DNA from: Sporomusa sp.
GTDB taxonomy: Bacteria > Bacillota_C > Negativicutes > Sporomusales > Sporomusaceae
Assembly: GCA_029256645.1 (NCBI GenBank)
Contig: JAQSXM010000280.1
Coordinates: 1-5,119 of the forward strand
Length of the DNA stretch: 5,119 bases
Reading direction: 5' to 3'
Shown one piece after another: positions 1 to 5,119 of this stretch; the stretch's first letter is position 1; every line of letters starts with the position of its first letter. The notes below the pieces were generated by a model. The model was not told the DNA's origin. It was given only the letters and a program-made list of their open reading frames with translations, and searched no databases. The position numbers and the translations under genes were made by a program.

Positions 1-947
1 GCCCTGATACTGTCAAAAAACGGTACAGCAAATACTACCAGCATACCTGCAAAAGCACCTATAACAATCGCACTAACCGGCTCAACAAAAGCACAACCGG
101 CGGTAATGGCAACAAGGCCGCCTAACGCGCCGTTAATTGCCATACTGGGGTCGGCCTTCCCCCATTTCATTGCTGTGTAAATAGCGGCAATGGTGCCGCC
201 GGCGGCCGCCGAGAGATTCGTATTTACGGCAATACGGGCAATGTTCAGATCAAGCCCGGACAGAGTACTGCCTGGATTAAAGCCAAACCAGCCAAACCAT
301 AACAGGAAAGCCCCCAGCGCAGCCAAAGGCAGATTATGCCCAGGCATAACATGCACAACACCATCTTTGCCAAACTTACCTGTTCTCGGCCCCAGCACCA
401 TGACAGCAGCCAAAGATGCCCAGCCGCCTAACGCGTGGACCACCGCTGAACCGGCGAAATCCATCATTCCCAGCTTGTTCAGCCAGCCACCCCCGGCCCA
501 CACCCAGTGACCGGCAACCGGATAAATAAGCGTTGTCGCAACCAGGGAGAAAACCAGGTAAGGCATAAACTTCATCCGCTCAGCTACCGCACCGGAAACA
601 ATTGTCGCCATCGCGATTGCAAATGCCGCCTGGAATAACCAATACGCGTATACAGGTATTTTTAATCCTAAATACTCCATATCCCCTGCGAGGAAAAAAC
701 CGGACCAGCCAATAAGGCCAGCTTTGTCAATACCATACATTACGGCAAAGCCGACAGCAAAATACCCCAAAATCCCAACCGTACAGTCCATGAAAACCTT
801 CATGATAATGTTTAATGCATTCTTACTGCGGACAAAACCGGCCTCAAGGGCCGCAAATCCACCCTCCATCAGAAAAACCAACGCCGCACACAGCAATACC
901 CAGACTGTGTCAAGGCCAGTTGCCAAAGAATGAATCGATAATTCCAT
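1..947 (-). CDS. amt: Ammonium transporter (Amt/AmtB family), 3' end outside window
   Basis: This is an integral-membrane channel that conducts ammonia/ammonium into the cell for nitrogen assimilation. Reading the minus strand from an ATG at 947 gives 315 uninterrupted codons to the window edge, starting MELSIHSLATGLDTVWVLL. Family landmarks appear in order: the first membrane segment with FLMEGGFAALEAG (about 25-37); FQAAFA (105-110), whose Phe109 matches the periplasmic gate region; SGAVAERMKF (118-127); DFAGSAVVHALGG (163-175), carrying the conserved Asp163 and the first pore His171; WFGWFGFNPGS (217-227); NTNLSAAAGG (242-251); and NGALGGLVAITAGC (272-285). Amt proteins are usually about 400-450 residues, so the second pore histidine and the cytoplasmic tail, which contacts PII/GlnK, lie beyond the edge. 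An AAGGGTG ribosome site (954-960) sits just upstream of the ATG and supports the start. A glnK/glnB gene commonly follows amt but would be outside this window. Family assignment is very secure; the symbol is generic. Confidence 0.95.
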   Translation of the reverse strand, partial: MELSIHSLATGLDTVWVLLCAALVFLMEGGFAALEAGFVRSKNALNIIMKVFMDCTVGILGYFAVGFAVMYGIDKAGLIGWSGFFLAGDMEYLGLKIPVYAYWLFQAAFAIAMATIVSGAVAERMKFMPYLVFSLVATTLIYPVAGHWVWAGGGWLNKLGMMDFAGSAVVHALGGWASLAAVMVLGPRTGKFGKDGVVHVMPGHNLPLAALGAFLLWFGWFGFNPGSTLSGLDLNIARIAVNTNLSAAAGGTIAAIYTAMKWGKADPSMAINGALGGLVAITAGCAFVEPVSAIVIGAFAGMLVVFAVPFFDSIR

Positions 948-965
948 TAAGCTCACCCTTTCCTT

Positions 966-1020
966 AAAAAACAGAAACAGCCAGCAGCACCAATGGGTAA
1001 CCCCATTGGTGTCACTGGCT
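966..1020 (-). terminator. Leader attenuator / intrinsic terminator upstream of amt
   Basis: In the amt transcript a hairpin is followed by a U-rich tail and lies before the start codon. The core is a perfect 10-bp stem, CACCAATGGG (988-997) with CCCATTGGTG (1002-1011), closed by a four-base loop. An outer 6-bp stem, AGCCAG (979-984) with CTGGCT (1015-1020), continues it past a small internal loop containing one G-U pair. The tail on the minus strand reads GTTTCTGTTTTTT, with the last six U at 971-966. Because the hairpin lies between the predicted amt promoter (about 1052-1079) and the ribosome site (954-960), it would stop transcription before the gene unless relieved. It is therefore read as an attenuator and not as the end of another gene; no gene lies upstream on this strand within the intergenic region. 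Confidence 0.72.
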
Positions 1021-1028
1021 TCTTTGCC
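1017..1028 (-). promoter_or_regulatory. Small AAAGAA-loop hairpin, candidate antiterminator stem in the amt leader
   Basis: On the amt RNA, GGC (1028-1026), loop AAAGAA (1025-1020) and GCC (1019-1017) can form a short 3-bp hairpin. Its 3' arm overlaps the outer 5' arm of the terminator (CTGGCT on the plus strand, 1015-1020), so the two structures cannot coexist. ANTAR-domain antiterminators bind paired hairpins with six-base loops that carry A at position 1 and G at position 4, and this loop satisfies both. A clean second hairpin with such a loop is not obvious, and the stem is very short, so this remains a proposal. Confidence 0.35.
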
Positions 1029-1051
1029 GTATTAGTATGAAATTTAGTTAT

Positions 1052-1079
1052 ATTATAGCATAACATACTCAATATACAA
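1052..1079 (-). promoter_or_regulatory. Predicted sigma-A promoter for amt
   Basis: On the minus strand a perfect TATAAT (1057-1052) is preceded by TGC, giving an extended -10 (TGnTATAAT). A weak -35-like TTGTAT lies at 1079-1074, 16 bases upstream. Transcription would start near 1045, giving a leader of about 100 nt that contains the attenuator hairpin. The poor -35 suggests reliance on the extended -10 or on an activator. No sigma-54 -24/-12 element was recognised. Confidence 0.6.
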
Positions 1080-1097
1080 TACTTTGCAATAAGTATT
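1078..1097. repeat. Inverted repeat AATACTT-N6-AAGTATT next to the amt -35
   Basis: A perfect 7-bp inverted repeat with a 6-base spacer (AATACTT at 1078-1084, AAGTATT at 1091-1097) abuts the predicted amt -35, overlapping it by two bases. Position and symmetry suit a regulator operator, but the sequence does not match a GlnR-type box (TGTnA-N7-TnACA), and chance symmetry in AT-rich DNA is possible. Confidence 0.4.
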
Positions 1098-1111
1098 TGC
1101 AGTTTATGCTA

Positions 1112-1142
1112 TAAATACATTATAATTTTATAATTGTATTTA
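1112..1142. repeat. Long AT-rich near-palindrome in the divergent region
   Basis: The left arm TAAATACATTATAA (1112-1125) and the right arm TTATAATTGTATTTA (1128-1142) are reverse complements apart from one extra T in the right arm, with a two-base centre. It is not followed by a good U-tract next to a GC stem, so it is unlikely to be a terminator. It could be an operator or simply a structured AT-rich spacer. Confidence 0.45.
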
Positions 1143-1211
1143 ATAAACATACTTTTTTTTCTAAAGAAGAATAGCTACTTCTGTTAATCGTCATGCAAAA
1201 TCATAGCCCCT

Positions 1212-1267
1212 TTGCTAAACAATTACCAGAAATACTTGCCAAGCATTACATCATGGCTTGCTAAACA
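1212..1267. repeat. 10-base direct repeat TTGCTAAACA upstream of helD
   Basis: TTGCTAAACA occurs at 1212-1221 and again at 1258-1267, 46 bases apart. The second copy covers the predicted helD -35 hexamer. This may be a pair of regulator sites, or coincidence. Confidence 0.35.
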
Positions 1268-1287
1268 TAATAATCTAGTCCTATAAT
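1258..1287 (+). promoter_or_regulatory. Predicted sigma-A promoter for helD
   Basis: TTGCTA (1258-1263, four of six consensus bases) and a perfect TATAAT (1282-1287) are separated by 18 bases. Transcription would begin near 1294, leaving a leader of about 40 nt with the ribosome site GAGGT at 1324-1328, seven bases before the ATG at 1336. Confidence 0.6.
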
Positions 1288-1335
1288 ATTCTAACAGCCC
1301 TGGAAAACAATGCTAAGATACGCGAGGTAACCGCC

Positions 1336-3504
1336 ATGAGCAATCATCCTGATTTTCCCCAAGAGCAGCAGCATTTAGCTGAAACTATCCAATCTATGAA
1401 GCAAATTATCAGAGATTTAGAGAACGATATGGAAGATCGTGTTCATAAGATCAGTCAGTCCCGTTCCAAGAAAGATGAAGTAAGCGCTTATGTCCACTCA
1501 CTGATGAAAAGTGACCATGCCCTTAAAGCATCTGACATTGCAAGAGCCCTTGACAGCCCTTATTTTGGCCGCGTTGATTTTCGTGAAGATGGCGCCGAAG
1601 AATTTGAACACTATTATATTGGCCGGACCAAAGTCGCCAAACTGGATATTGAAACCGTTAAGGATATCCTGGTGTTTGATTGGCGGGATCCGGTATCGAC
1701 AATTTTCTATGAATGCCAGGACGGACGCGCCAGTTATGAGGTGTTAGATCGTTATACCTACACAGGTGATGTCAAGCTTAAGCGTCAATATAAGATCGAA
1801 GACAGCCAGCTCATCTCGATGTCTGAGGACAATATCCTGAGCAAGCTGATGAACCGCCAGCAAGAGTCGCTAATTGCCGATCCTTTTCTTTTGGAACGCC
1901 TGTTAAAGGGTGCCGGCGACCGCCTTAAGGATATTGTTACCTCCATCCGCTCAGAACAAAACCAGATTATCCGCGAACCAATCAACCAGGTTACTATCAT
2001 CCAGGGGGTAGCCGGGTCAGGCAAAAGCACCATCGGCCTGCACCGCTTATCCTACCTCTTATACAATGAAAAGCTTAACCCGGAGAAACTTGTCATTATT
2101 GCCCCCAACAAAATCTTCCTGGACTATATCTCTGACCTGCTGCCTGAGATTGATGCCCAGGACGTTAAGCAAACGACTTTCACTGATTTAGCTGCAGCAA
2201 TTATGCAGTTTGAGCCGGTTATCAGCCCTGCGGCTGCTGATTCTGAACCACTGGCCACAGTGGCCAGATGGAAAGGGACGCCCGAGTTTATTAAGGTCAT
2301 GGAGGTCTTCTTAGACAAACGACTGGAGAAATTCTGCCTAAAACTCAAAGACATAAACCTATTTGATAACCAGCTTGTCATCAGCCGGGAACAGCAACTG
2401 GAGAAAGTTGTCGAAGGCGCCGGCATCCCTTATAACGAGCGACTGCGTTCACTGCAGAAATATATCAGCTTCCGGGTAAGAAACTTTGTCGAGGTTTATG
2501 AAGCAAGGTATAAACGGGGTGAAGCGAGGGCAGATGAGAAAACAGCAGCCCGTTATACTGCCGAAGGCAATGAATTTATTGAACGGCATGCTGCCAAATG
2601 GCCGTTTCTTGAGCTATTAACCGGCTATGCAGAGCTAATCCAGGATAAACAGTCCTGGCGCAAAGTAAAACCCCATGGTGTCGATATTGATGTACTTGCC
2701 ACCCATACCCAGGCAATTCTTGAAACAGGCCAGATTGAACGGGATGACCTGGCAGGGTTGTGTTACCTCAAACTGCTTGTAGACGGCCTCACCCATGTCG
2801 ACAAGTTTGACCATATTGCCGTTGACGAAGGCCAGGATATCAATCTCCTGGAGTATATCGTACTCTCCCGCCTGTCCCGCAACACATCCTTTACCATTAT
2901 GGGCGACATGTCGCAGGCCATTCATACCGACCGCGGACTTACAAGCTGGCAGGCGCTCCTTAAAGAGGTATTTGATGAAGCCAAATGCCGTTACTATGAA
3001 GTCAACTTCAGTTACCGCTCAGCCAAAGAAATTGTTGATTTATTCAACAAAGTCATTCCCTCCGGTAGGTCGAAAGCCATCCCAGTATACGAGATTGGCC
3101 GGCAGCCGGTCATCGAGCAAGCCCCTTCAGCGTTGGCGGCACTCAACCGCACCATCGCGACGATTGAGGAATTTCAGCAGCTAGGTTGTAAATCAATCGG
3201 CATACTTACTAAAACGGAGGATGATAGCCTGAAATTATATGAAGGCCTGCAGTCTGCCGCCCCCCATCTCACCAACCTCAATCTGATTACAGGCAGCGTA
3301 CTGAGCTACCATGGCGGCATTACTGTAGCCCCGATCATCCTGGCTAAAGGTCTTGAATTTGACGGTGTTATTATCTGGAATGCCTCAGAGCATAAGTTCA
3401 CCAGCGATTTTTATGACGCCAAGCTGCTATATGTGGCCTTATCCCGGGCAATGTATTATCTGCACATCCTGCACCAGGGGAAGCTTACCCCGTTGCTTAA
3501 ATAG
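1336..3504 (+). CDS. helD: HelD-like RNA polymerase recycling ATPase (UvrD/Rep-like superfamily 1)
   Basis: This complete 722-residue protein has SF1 helicase-type motifs and the HelD arrangement. HelD in Gram-positive bacteria binds RNA polymerase and uses ATP to release stalled enzyme from nucleic acid. Residues 1-60 are charged and heptad-like, fitting the coiled-coil arm that enters the polymerase secondary channel. YYIGRTKVAKLDIETVKD and LVFDWRDPVSTIFYE (93-126) match the diagnostic HelD block. Then come SEQNQIIR (206-213, Q-motif-like), Walker A GVAGSGKST (224-232), IIAPNKIFLDYISDLLP (254-270, motif Ia), an insert of about 200 residues with no helicase motifs, Walker B VDEGQD (496-501), MGDMSQAIH (522-530), VNFSYRSAKE (556-565), AKGLEFDGVII (670-680) and LLYVALSRAMYYL (697-709). 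All ATPase motifs look intact. Walker B has Gly499 where Ala is more usual. Start ATG 1336 has GAGGT at 1324-1328. A DNA-repair helicase is less likely because of the N-terminal HelD block. Transcription appears monocistronic, ending at a terminator about 40 bases downstream. Confidence 0.9.
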   Translation: MSNHPDFPQEQQHLAETIQSMKQIIRDLENDMEDRVHKISQSRSKKDEVSAYVHSLMKSDHALKASDIARALDSPYFGRVDFREDGAEEFEHYYIGRTKVAKLDIETVKDILVFDWRDPVSTIFYECQDGRASYEVLDRYTYTGDVKLKRQYKIEDSQLISMSEDNILSKLMNRQQESLIADPFLLERLLKGAGDRLKDIVTSIRSEQNQIIREPINQVTIIQGVAGSGKSTIGLHRLSYLLYNEKLNPEKLVIIAPNKIFLDYISDLLPEIDAQDVKQTTFTDLAAAIMQFEPVISPAAADSEPLATVARWKGTPEFIKVMEVFLDKRLEKFCLKLKDINLFDNQLVISREQQLEKVVEGAGIPYNERLRSLQKYISFRVRNFVEVYEARYKRGEARADEKTAARYTAEGNEFIERHAAKWPFLELLTGYAELIQDKQSWRKVKPHGVDIDVLATHTQAILETGQIERDDLAGLCYLKLLVDGLTHVDKFDHIAVDEGQDINLLEYIVLSRLSRNTSFTIMGDMSQAIHTDRGLTSWQALLKEVFDEAKCRYYEVNFSYRSAKEIVDLFNKVIPSGRSKAIPVYEIGRQPVIEQAPSALAALNRTIATIEEFQQLGCKSIGILTKTEDDSLKLYEGLQSAAPHLTNLNLITGSVLSYHGGITVAPIILAKGLEFDGVIIWNASEHKFTSDFYDAKLLYVALSRAMYYLHILHQGKLTPLLK

Positions 3505-3513
3505 CCCCTTGGC

Positions 3514-3542
3514 TGACTCAAGAGAACCGTCCCCGTGAGTCA
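3514..3542. repeat. REP-like palindrome, copy 1 (core AACCGTCCCCGT)
   Basis: A 7-bp inverted repeat, TGACTCA (3514-3520) and TGAGTCA (3536-3542), encloses AGAGAACCGTCCCCG. The core AACCGTCCCCGT (3525-3536) is repeated exactly at 4368-4379. It lies between the helD stop and the bidirectional terminator. I recall similar GGGGACGGTT-containing palindromes scattered in clostridial and negativicute genomes, but cannot verify this here. No transposase is present. Confidence 0.6.
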
Positions 3543-3584
3543 AAAACACCAGCCCATCCGTTACTGCGGATGGGCTGGTGTTTT
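3543..3584. terminator. Bidirectional intrinsic terminator between helD and the HD-domain gene
   Basis: A perfect 14-bp GC-rich stem, CACCAGCCCATCCG (3547-3560) with CGGATGGGCTGGTG (3567-3580), has a six-base loop TTACTG. It is flanked by AAAA on the left and TTTT on the right, so it has a U-tract in both directions and the flanks extend the pairing to 18 bp. It can end helD (plus) and the HD gene (minus). The minus-strand TAA stop (3585-3583) lies inside this A/T flank. Confidence 0.92.
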
Positions 3585-4317
3585 ATGACAGGGAGGATAG
3601 ACTGTTACTAATATATGCTTTCATTGTTTCCTTGATTACAACACAATCCCCGGTATCAGGCAGAGCGGCCAGCTGCCGCTCCAGATGGCCTTCCGCAACC
3701 AGCTTTGCCAGTGTCCAGTCAAAGTAGATATCGTAAAACCAGCTCAGCCTGATCAGCCGTTTGTCAGCCATTGTTTTAACATCAGTATAGGATAACACCC
3801 CGCCGGTCTTTAACTGGCTGATCAGTTTGGGGGAATAGTCATGATTGGCCTGGATTGGCGGCAGAATCCTAAAGATATCCAGCTTATCGGCATCGCGGAT
3901 GATCTTGGCAAACAGCTCATGCTGCGGGCCGGCAGGCGGAATCAGCATTTTATTATGATTGGTAATGGCAAAGCGAATCATCCCCAGTTCGTCGTCGGTA
4001 AATCCCGCCAGCATACCGCTGTGCGCAAATTCCTCAGCCCCGGCATCGCCATGATCAAAGGACTCGGCATCAACAAAAGTGCGGTATTCAGTAACCTGGC
4101 GGAAACGGGAAAGGTCATGGACCAGGCCGATAACCTCGGCTAGCAGCGTTTGCCTGTCATCCAGCCCTAAATAAGCAGCCAGGCTGGCTGAAATGGCCGC
4201 AACCCGTTTGCTGTGCGCCTCTTTGAGCAGCACCCTGTCCATGACAAACTTATCACCGGTATAATACGCCTTAACGTAGCCCTGAAACCACTCATATAGA
4301 TAATCAATCTCAGACAA
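3583..4317 (-). CDS. HD-domain protein, putative metal-dependent phosphohydrolase
   Basis: This 244-residue soluble protein has an HD domain, a fold that binds divalent metal and usually hydrolyses phosphate esters or nucleotides. The expected ligands are in order: His35 (KEAHSKRV), His67-Asp68 (GLVHDLSRFRQ), and the RDADKLDIFR block at 141-150 with Asp142/Asp144. His89 in FDHGDAG and His121 in NHNK are additional conserved-looking histidines, as in HD proteins with a two-metal site. The C-terminal 90 residues (about 155-244) are helical-looking with no motif I recognise. There is no signal peptide, membrane segment, or fused GGDEF, response-regulator or RelA/SpoT synthetase module. The substrate is unknown; HD hydrolases act on dNTPs, ppGpp, cyclic dinucleotides or other metabolites. 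The gene starts at TTG, chosen for an ideal AGGAGG eight bases upstream. The symporter gene ends 79 bases upstream on the same strand, so co-transcription is possible, though a large hairpin lies between them. Confidence 0.85.
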   Translation of the reverse strand: MSEIDYLYEWFQGYVKAYYTGDKFVMDRVLLKEAHSKRVAAISASLAAYLGLDDRQTLLAEVIGLVHDLSRFRQVTEYRTFVDAESFDHGDAGAEEFAHSGMLAGFTDDELGMIRFAITNHNKMLIPPAGPQHELFAKIIRDADKLDIFRILPPIQANHDYSPKLISQLKTGGVLSYTDVKTMADKRLIRLSWFYDIYFDWTLAKLVAEGHLERQLAALPDTGDCVVIKETMKAYISNSLSSLS

Positions 4318-4325
4318 TGCAGTCG

Positions 4326-4331
4326 CCTCCT
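4326..4331 (-). promoter_or_regulatory. Ribosome binding site that fixes a TTG start
   Basis: AGGAGG on the minus strand lies eight bases before TTG (4317-4315). No in-frame ATG or GTG sits nearby at a suitable distance, so TTG is taken as the initiation codon of the HD-domain gene. Confidence 0.85.
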
Positions 4332-4337
4332 AATAGA

Positions 4338-4379
4338 GGGGGACGGTTTTGACCAACAATGGTCAAAAACCGTCCCCGT
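4338..4379. repeat. REP-like palindrome, copy 2 (core AACCGTCCCCGT)
   Basis: The left arm GGGGGACGGTTTTGACC (4338-4354) and the right arm GGTCAAAAACCGTCCCC (4361-4377) pair over 16 bp with a single A bulge and the loop AACAAT. The core AACCGTCCCCGT at 4368-4379 is identical to the copy at 3525-3536, and the left arm carries it inverted (GGGGACGGTT). Neither strand has a U-tract immediately after the stem, so it is not a standard intrinsic terminator. It sits between the symporter stop and the HD-gene ribosome site, ending seven bases before the AGGAGG on the minus strand. Confidence 0.8.
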
Positions 4380-4396
4380 TGTGCATTCCAGCGGTA

Positions 4397-5119
4397 TTAC
4401 AATTTTATCACACCAATGGAGTTTAAGAAAACTAAAAGCAGCAGCGCTGGCGTAATATAACGAACAATAAAGAAAAACAGGTTAAACAATCCGGCCGCTA
4501 TTTTACCATCATTTGTCAATTCCCGGCGCAGCTCAGAGGTTTTAACAACATAACCAACAAACAGGGCTATCAGCAGGCCGCCTACCGGCATTAAAATATT
4601 CGAGGATATATAATCAAAGAGATCAAAGAAGCCTTTGCCAAAAACAGTATACTGGCCCAACAGCGCTGAACTATCTGCAGATAGTGCAGCCAGCACGCCG
4701 AAGGATATAATAATTACAGCATTTAGCGCTACCGCTTTTTTACGGCCATAGCCTTTTTCTTCCGCGAAATAGGCAACAGGCACTTCCACTAGCGACAGCA
4801 TCGCAGTAGTGGCGGCAATTGATGCCAGGAAGAAAAAAGCAACTAACAGAACACCGCCCAGCGGCATCTGTGAGAATACGAGCGGAATAGTCATAAATAA
4901 CAGACCCGGGCCAGCCCCTGGCTCCATACCAAATGAAAACACTGCCGGGAATATGGCAAGACCTGCCAACATTGAGACCAGGGTATCGGAGACCGCCACT
5001 TTGGCCGCTGTGCCAAACAGGTTATTATCATGGGTAAAATAGCTGCTATAAGTAACCATTGTCCCCATCCCCAGCGACAGTTTAAAGAATGAAAGCCCTA
5101 GCGCCGTCAAAATAACCGG
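4397..5119 (-). CDS. Sodium:neurotransmitter symporter family (SNF/NSS) transporter, 5' end outside window
   Basis: This is the C-terminal part of a LeuT-fold, sodium-coupled transporter, most likely for an amino acid or related amine. The visible 240 codons are open up to the right edge and begin PVILTALGLSFFKLSLGMG, the family's hallmark TM6 region (ALGxxFFxLSLGxG). The codon that could be taken as a start at 5110 is an internal TTG for Leu. GAGPGLLFMTIPLVFSQMP (about 68-86 of the visible part) is the conserved loop/TM7 segment, followed by TM8 with FFLASIAATTAMLSLVEVPVAYF (96-118). Further hydrophobic segments follow at about 129-149, 174-193 and 208-234, giving roughly TM6 to the last helix. 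Family members are about 440-510 residues, so the N-terminal half, with the remaining sodium and substrate residues, is missing. The substrate cannot be read from this fragment. It is upstream of the HD gene on the same strand. Confidence 0.92.
   Translation of the reverse strand, partial: PVILTALGLSFFKLSLGMGTMVTYSSYFTHDNNLFGTAAKVAVSDTLVSMLAGLAIFPAVFSFGMEPGAGPGLLFMTIPLVFSQMPLGGVLLVAFFFLASIAATTAMLSLVEVPVAYFAEEKGYGRKKAVALNAVIIISFGVLAALSADSSALLGQYTVFGKGFFDLFDYISSNILMPVGGLLIALFVGYVVKTSELRRELTNDGKIAAGLFNLFFFIVRYITPALLLLVFLNSIGVIKL

Larger units (their letters stand above)
948..1335. other. Divergent intergenic region between amt and helD
   Basis: This gap of 388 bases carries no convincing gene. 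The part next to amt (about 948-1080) holds its ribosome site, a leader hairpin with a U-tract, and a promoter. The middle (about 1078-1180) is very AT-rich and contains two inverted repeats and a run of eight T (1153-1160). The part next to helD (about 1212-1335) holds a 10-base direct repeat, a promoter and a ribosome site. I found no tRNA, no recognisable riboswitch core and no plausible small ORF with its own ribosome site. Confidence 0.8.

Noticed and set aside
190..510. Plus-strand open frame of 106 codons inside the amt region
   Set aside because: It is antisense to a clearly conserved Amt reading frame, has no ribosome site, and its Pro/Ala-rich translation resembles no protein.
724..933. 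Plus-strand open frame of 69 codons
   Set aside because: It is antisense to the N-terminal part of amt, where the minus-strand frame is fully conserved; there is no start signal.
979..1045. Riboswitch or T-box in the amt leader
   Set aside because: The leader is only about 100 nt and shows no T-box sequence, glutamine-riboswitch core or other aptamer I recognise; a simple or protein-controlled attenuator fits better.
1161..1184. Possible terminator from AGAAG/CTTCT pairing next to a run of T
   Set aside because: The stem is only 5 bp with an 8-base loop and has no U-tract after it on the plus strand; the T run lies before the stem.
2635..2925. Minus-strand open frame of 96 codons within helD
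   Set aside because: It is antisense to a region of helD leading into Walker B; a shadow frame with no independent support.
3841..4143. Plus-strand open frame of 100 codons
   Set aside because: It lies antisense to the HD motif region of the phosphohydrolase gene and has no ribosome site or recognisable domain.
3514..4379. The HD gene as cargo of an insertion sequence bounded by the two AACCGTCCCCGT palindromes
   Set aside because: The two copies have different flanking arms, no target duplication is visible, the HD gene has ordinary composition and no transposase is present. Two independent repeat insertions are simpler.

Overview
The window looks like a chromosomal segment from a Firmicute. 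Shine-Dalgarno sequences are strong, promoters are sigma-A-like, the intergenic DNA is AT-rich between genes of roughly balanced GC, and the Rho-independent hairpins are clear. A HelD-type RNA polymerase recycling ATPase fits this, since HelD is typical of Gram-positive bacteria. The mix of genes and a dispersed repeat with the core AACCGTCCCCGT would suit a clostridial or negativicute (Sporomusa-like) lineage. That placement is an inference from memory, not a database result.

Layout: positions 1-947 (minus) hold the first 315 codons of an Amt/AmtB ammonium channel, which runs off the left edge. Positions 948-1335 are a 388-base AT-rich divergent intergenic region. It contains the amt promoter, a hairpin plus U-tract in the amt 5' leader that looks like an attenuator, several AT-rich inverted repeats, and the promoter for the gene on the other side. 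Positions 1336-3504 (plus) encode a complete 722-residue HelD-like superfamily 1 ATPase. It converges on a minus-strand HD-domain protein (3583-4317, TTG start), and a strong bidirectional terminator separates the two. Upstream of the HD gene, and also on the minus strand, lies the C-terminal part of a sodium:neurotransmitter-symporter-family transporter (4397-5119), cut by the right edge.

The genes do not form one obvious pathway. They are an ammonium channel, a transcription-recycling factor, a putative metal-dependent phosphohydrolase and a sodium-coupled amino-acid-type transporter. I see no defence system, mobile element with a transposase, CRISPR array or RNA gene. The most interesting parts are non-coding. 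One is the amt leader, where a small AAAGAA-loop hairpin is mutually exclusive with a terminator, resembling half of an ANTAR-type antitermination target. The other is a pair of REP-like palindromes sharing a 12-base core, one on each side of the HD gene.
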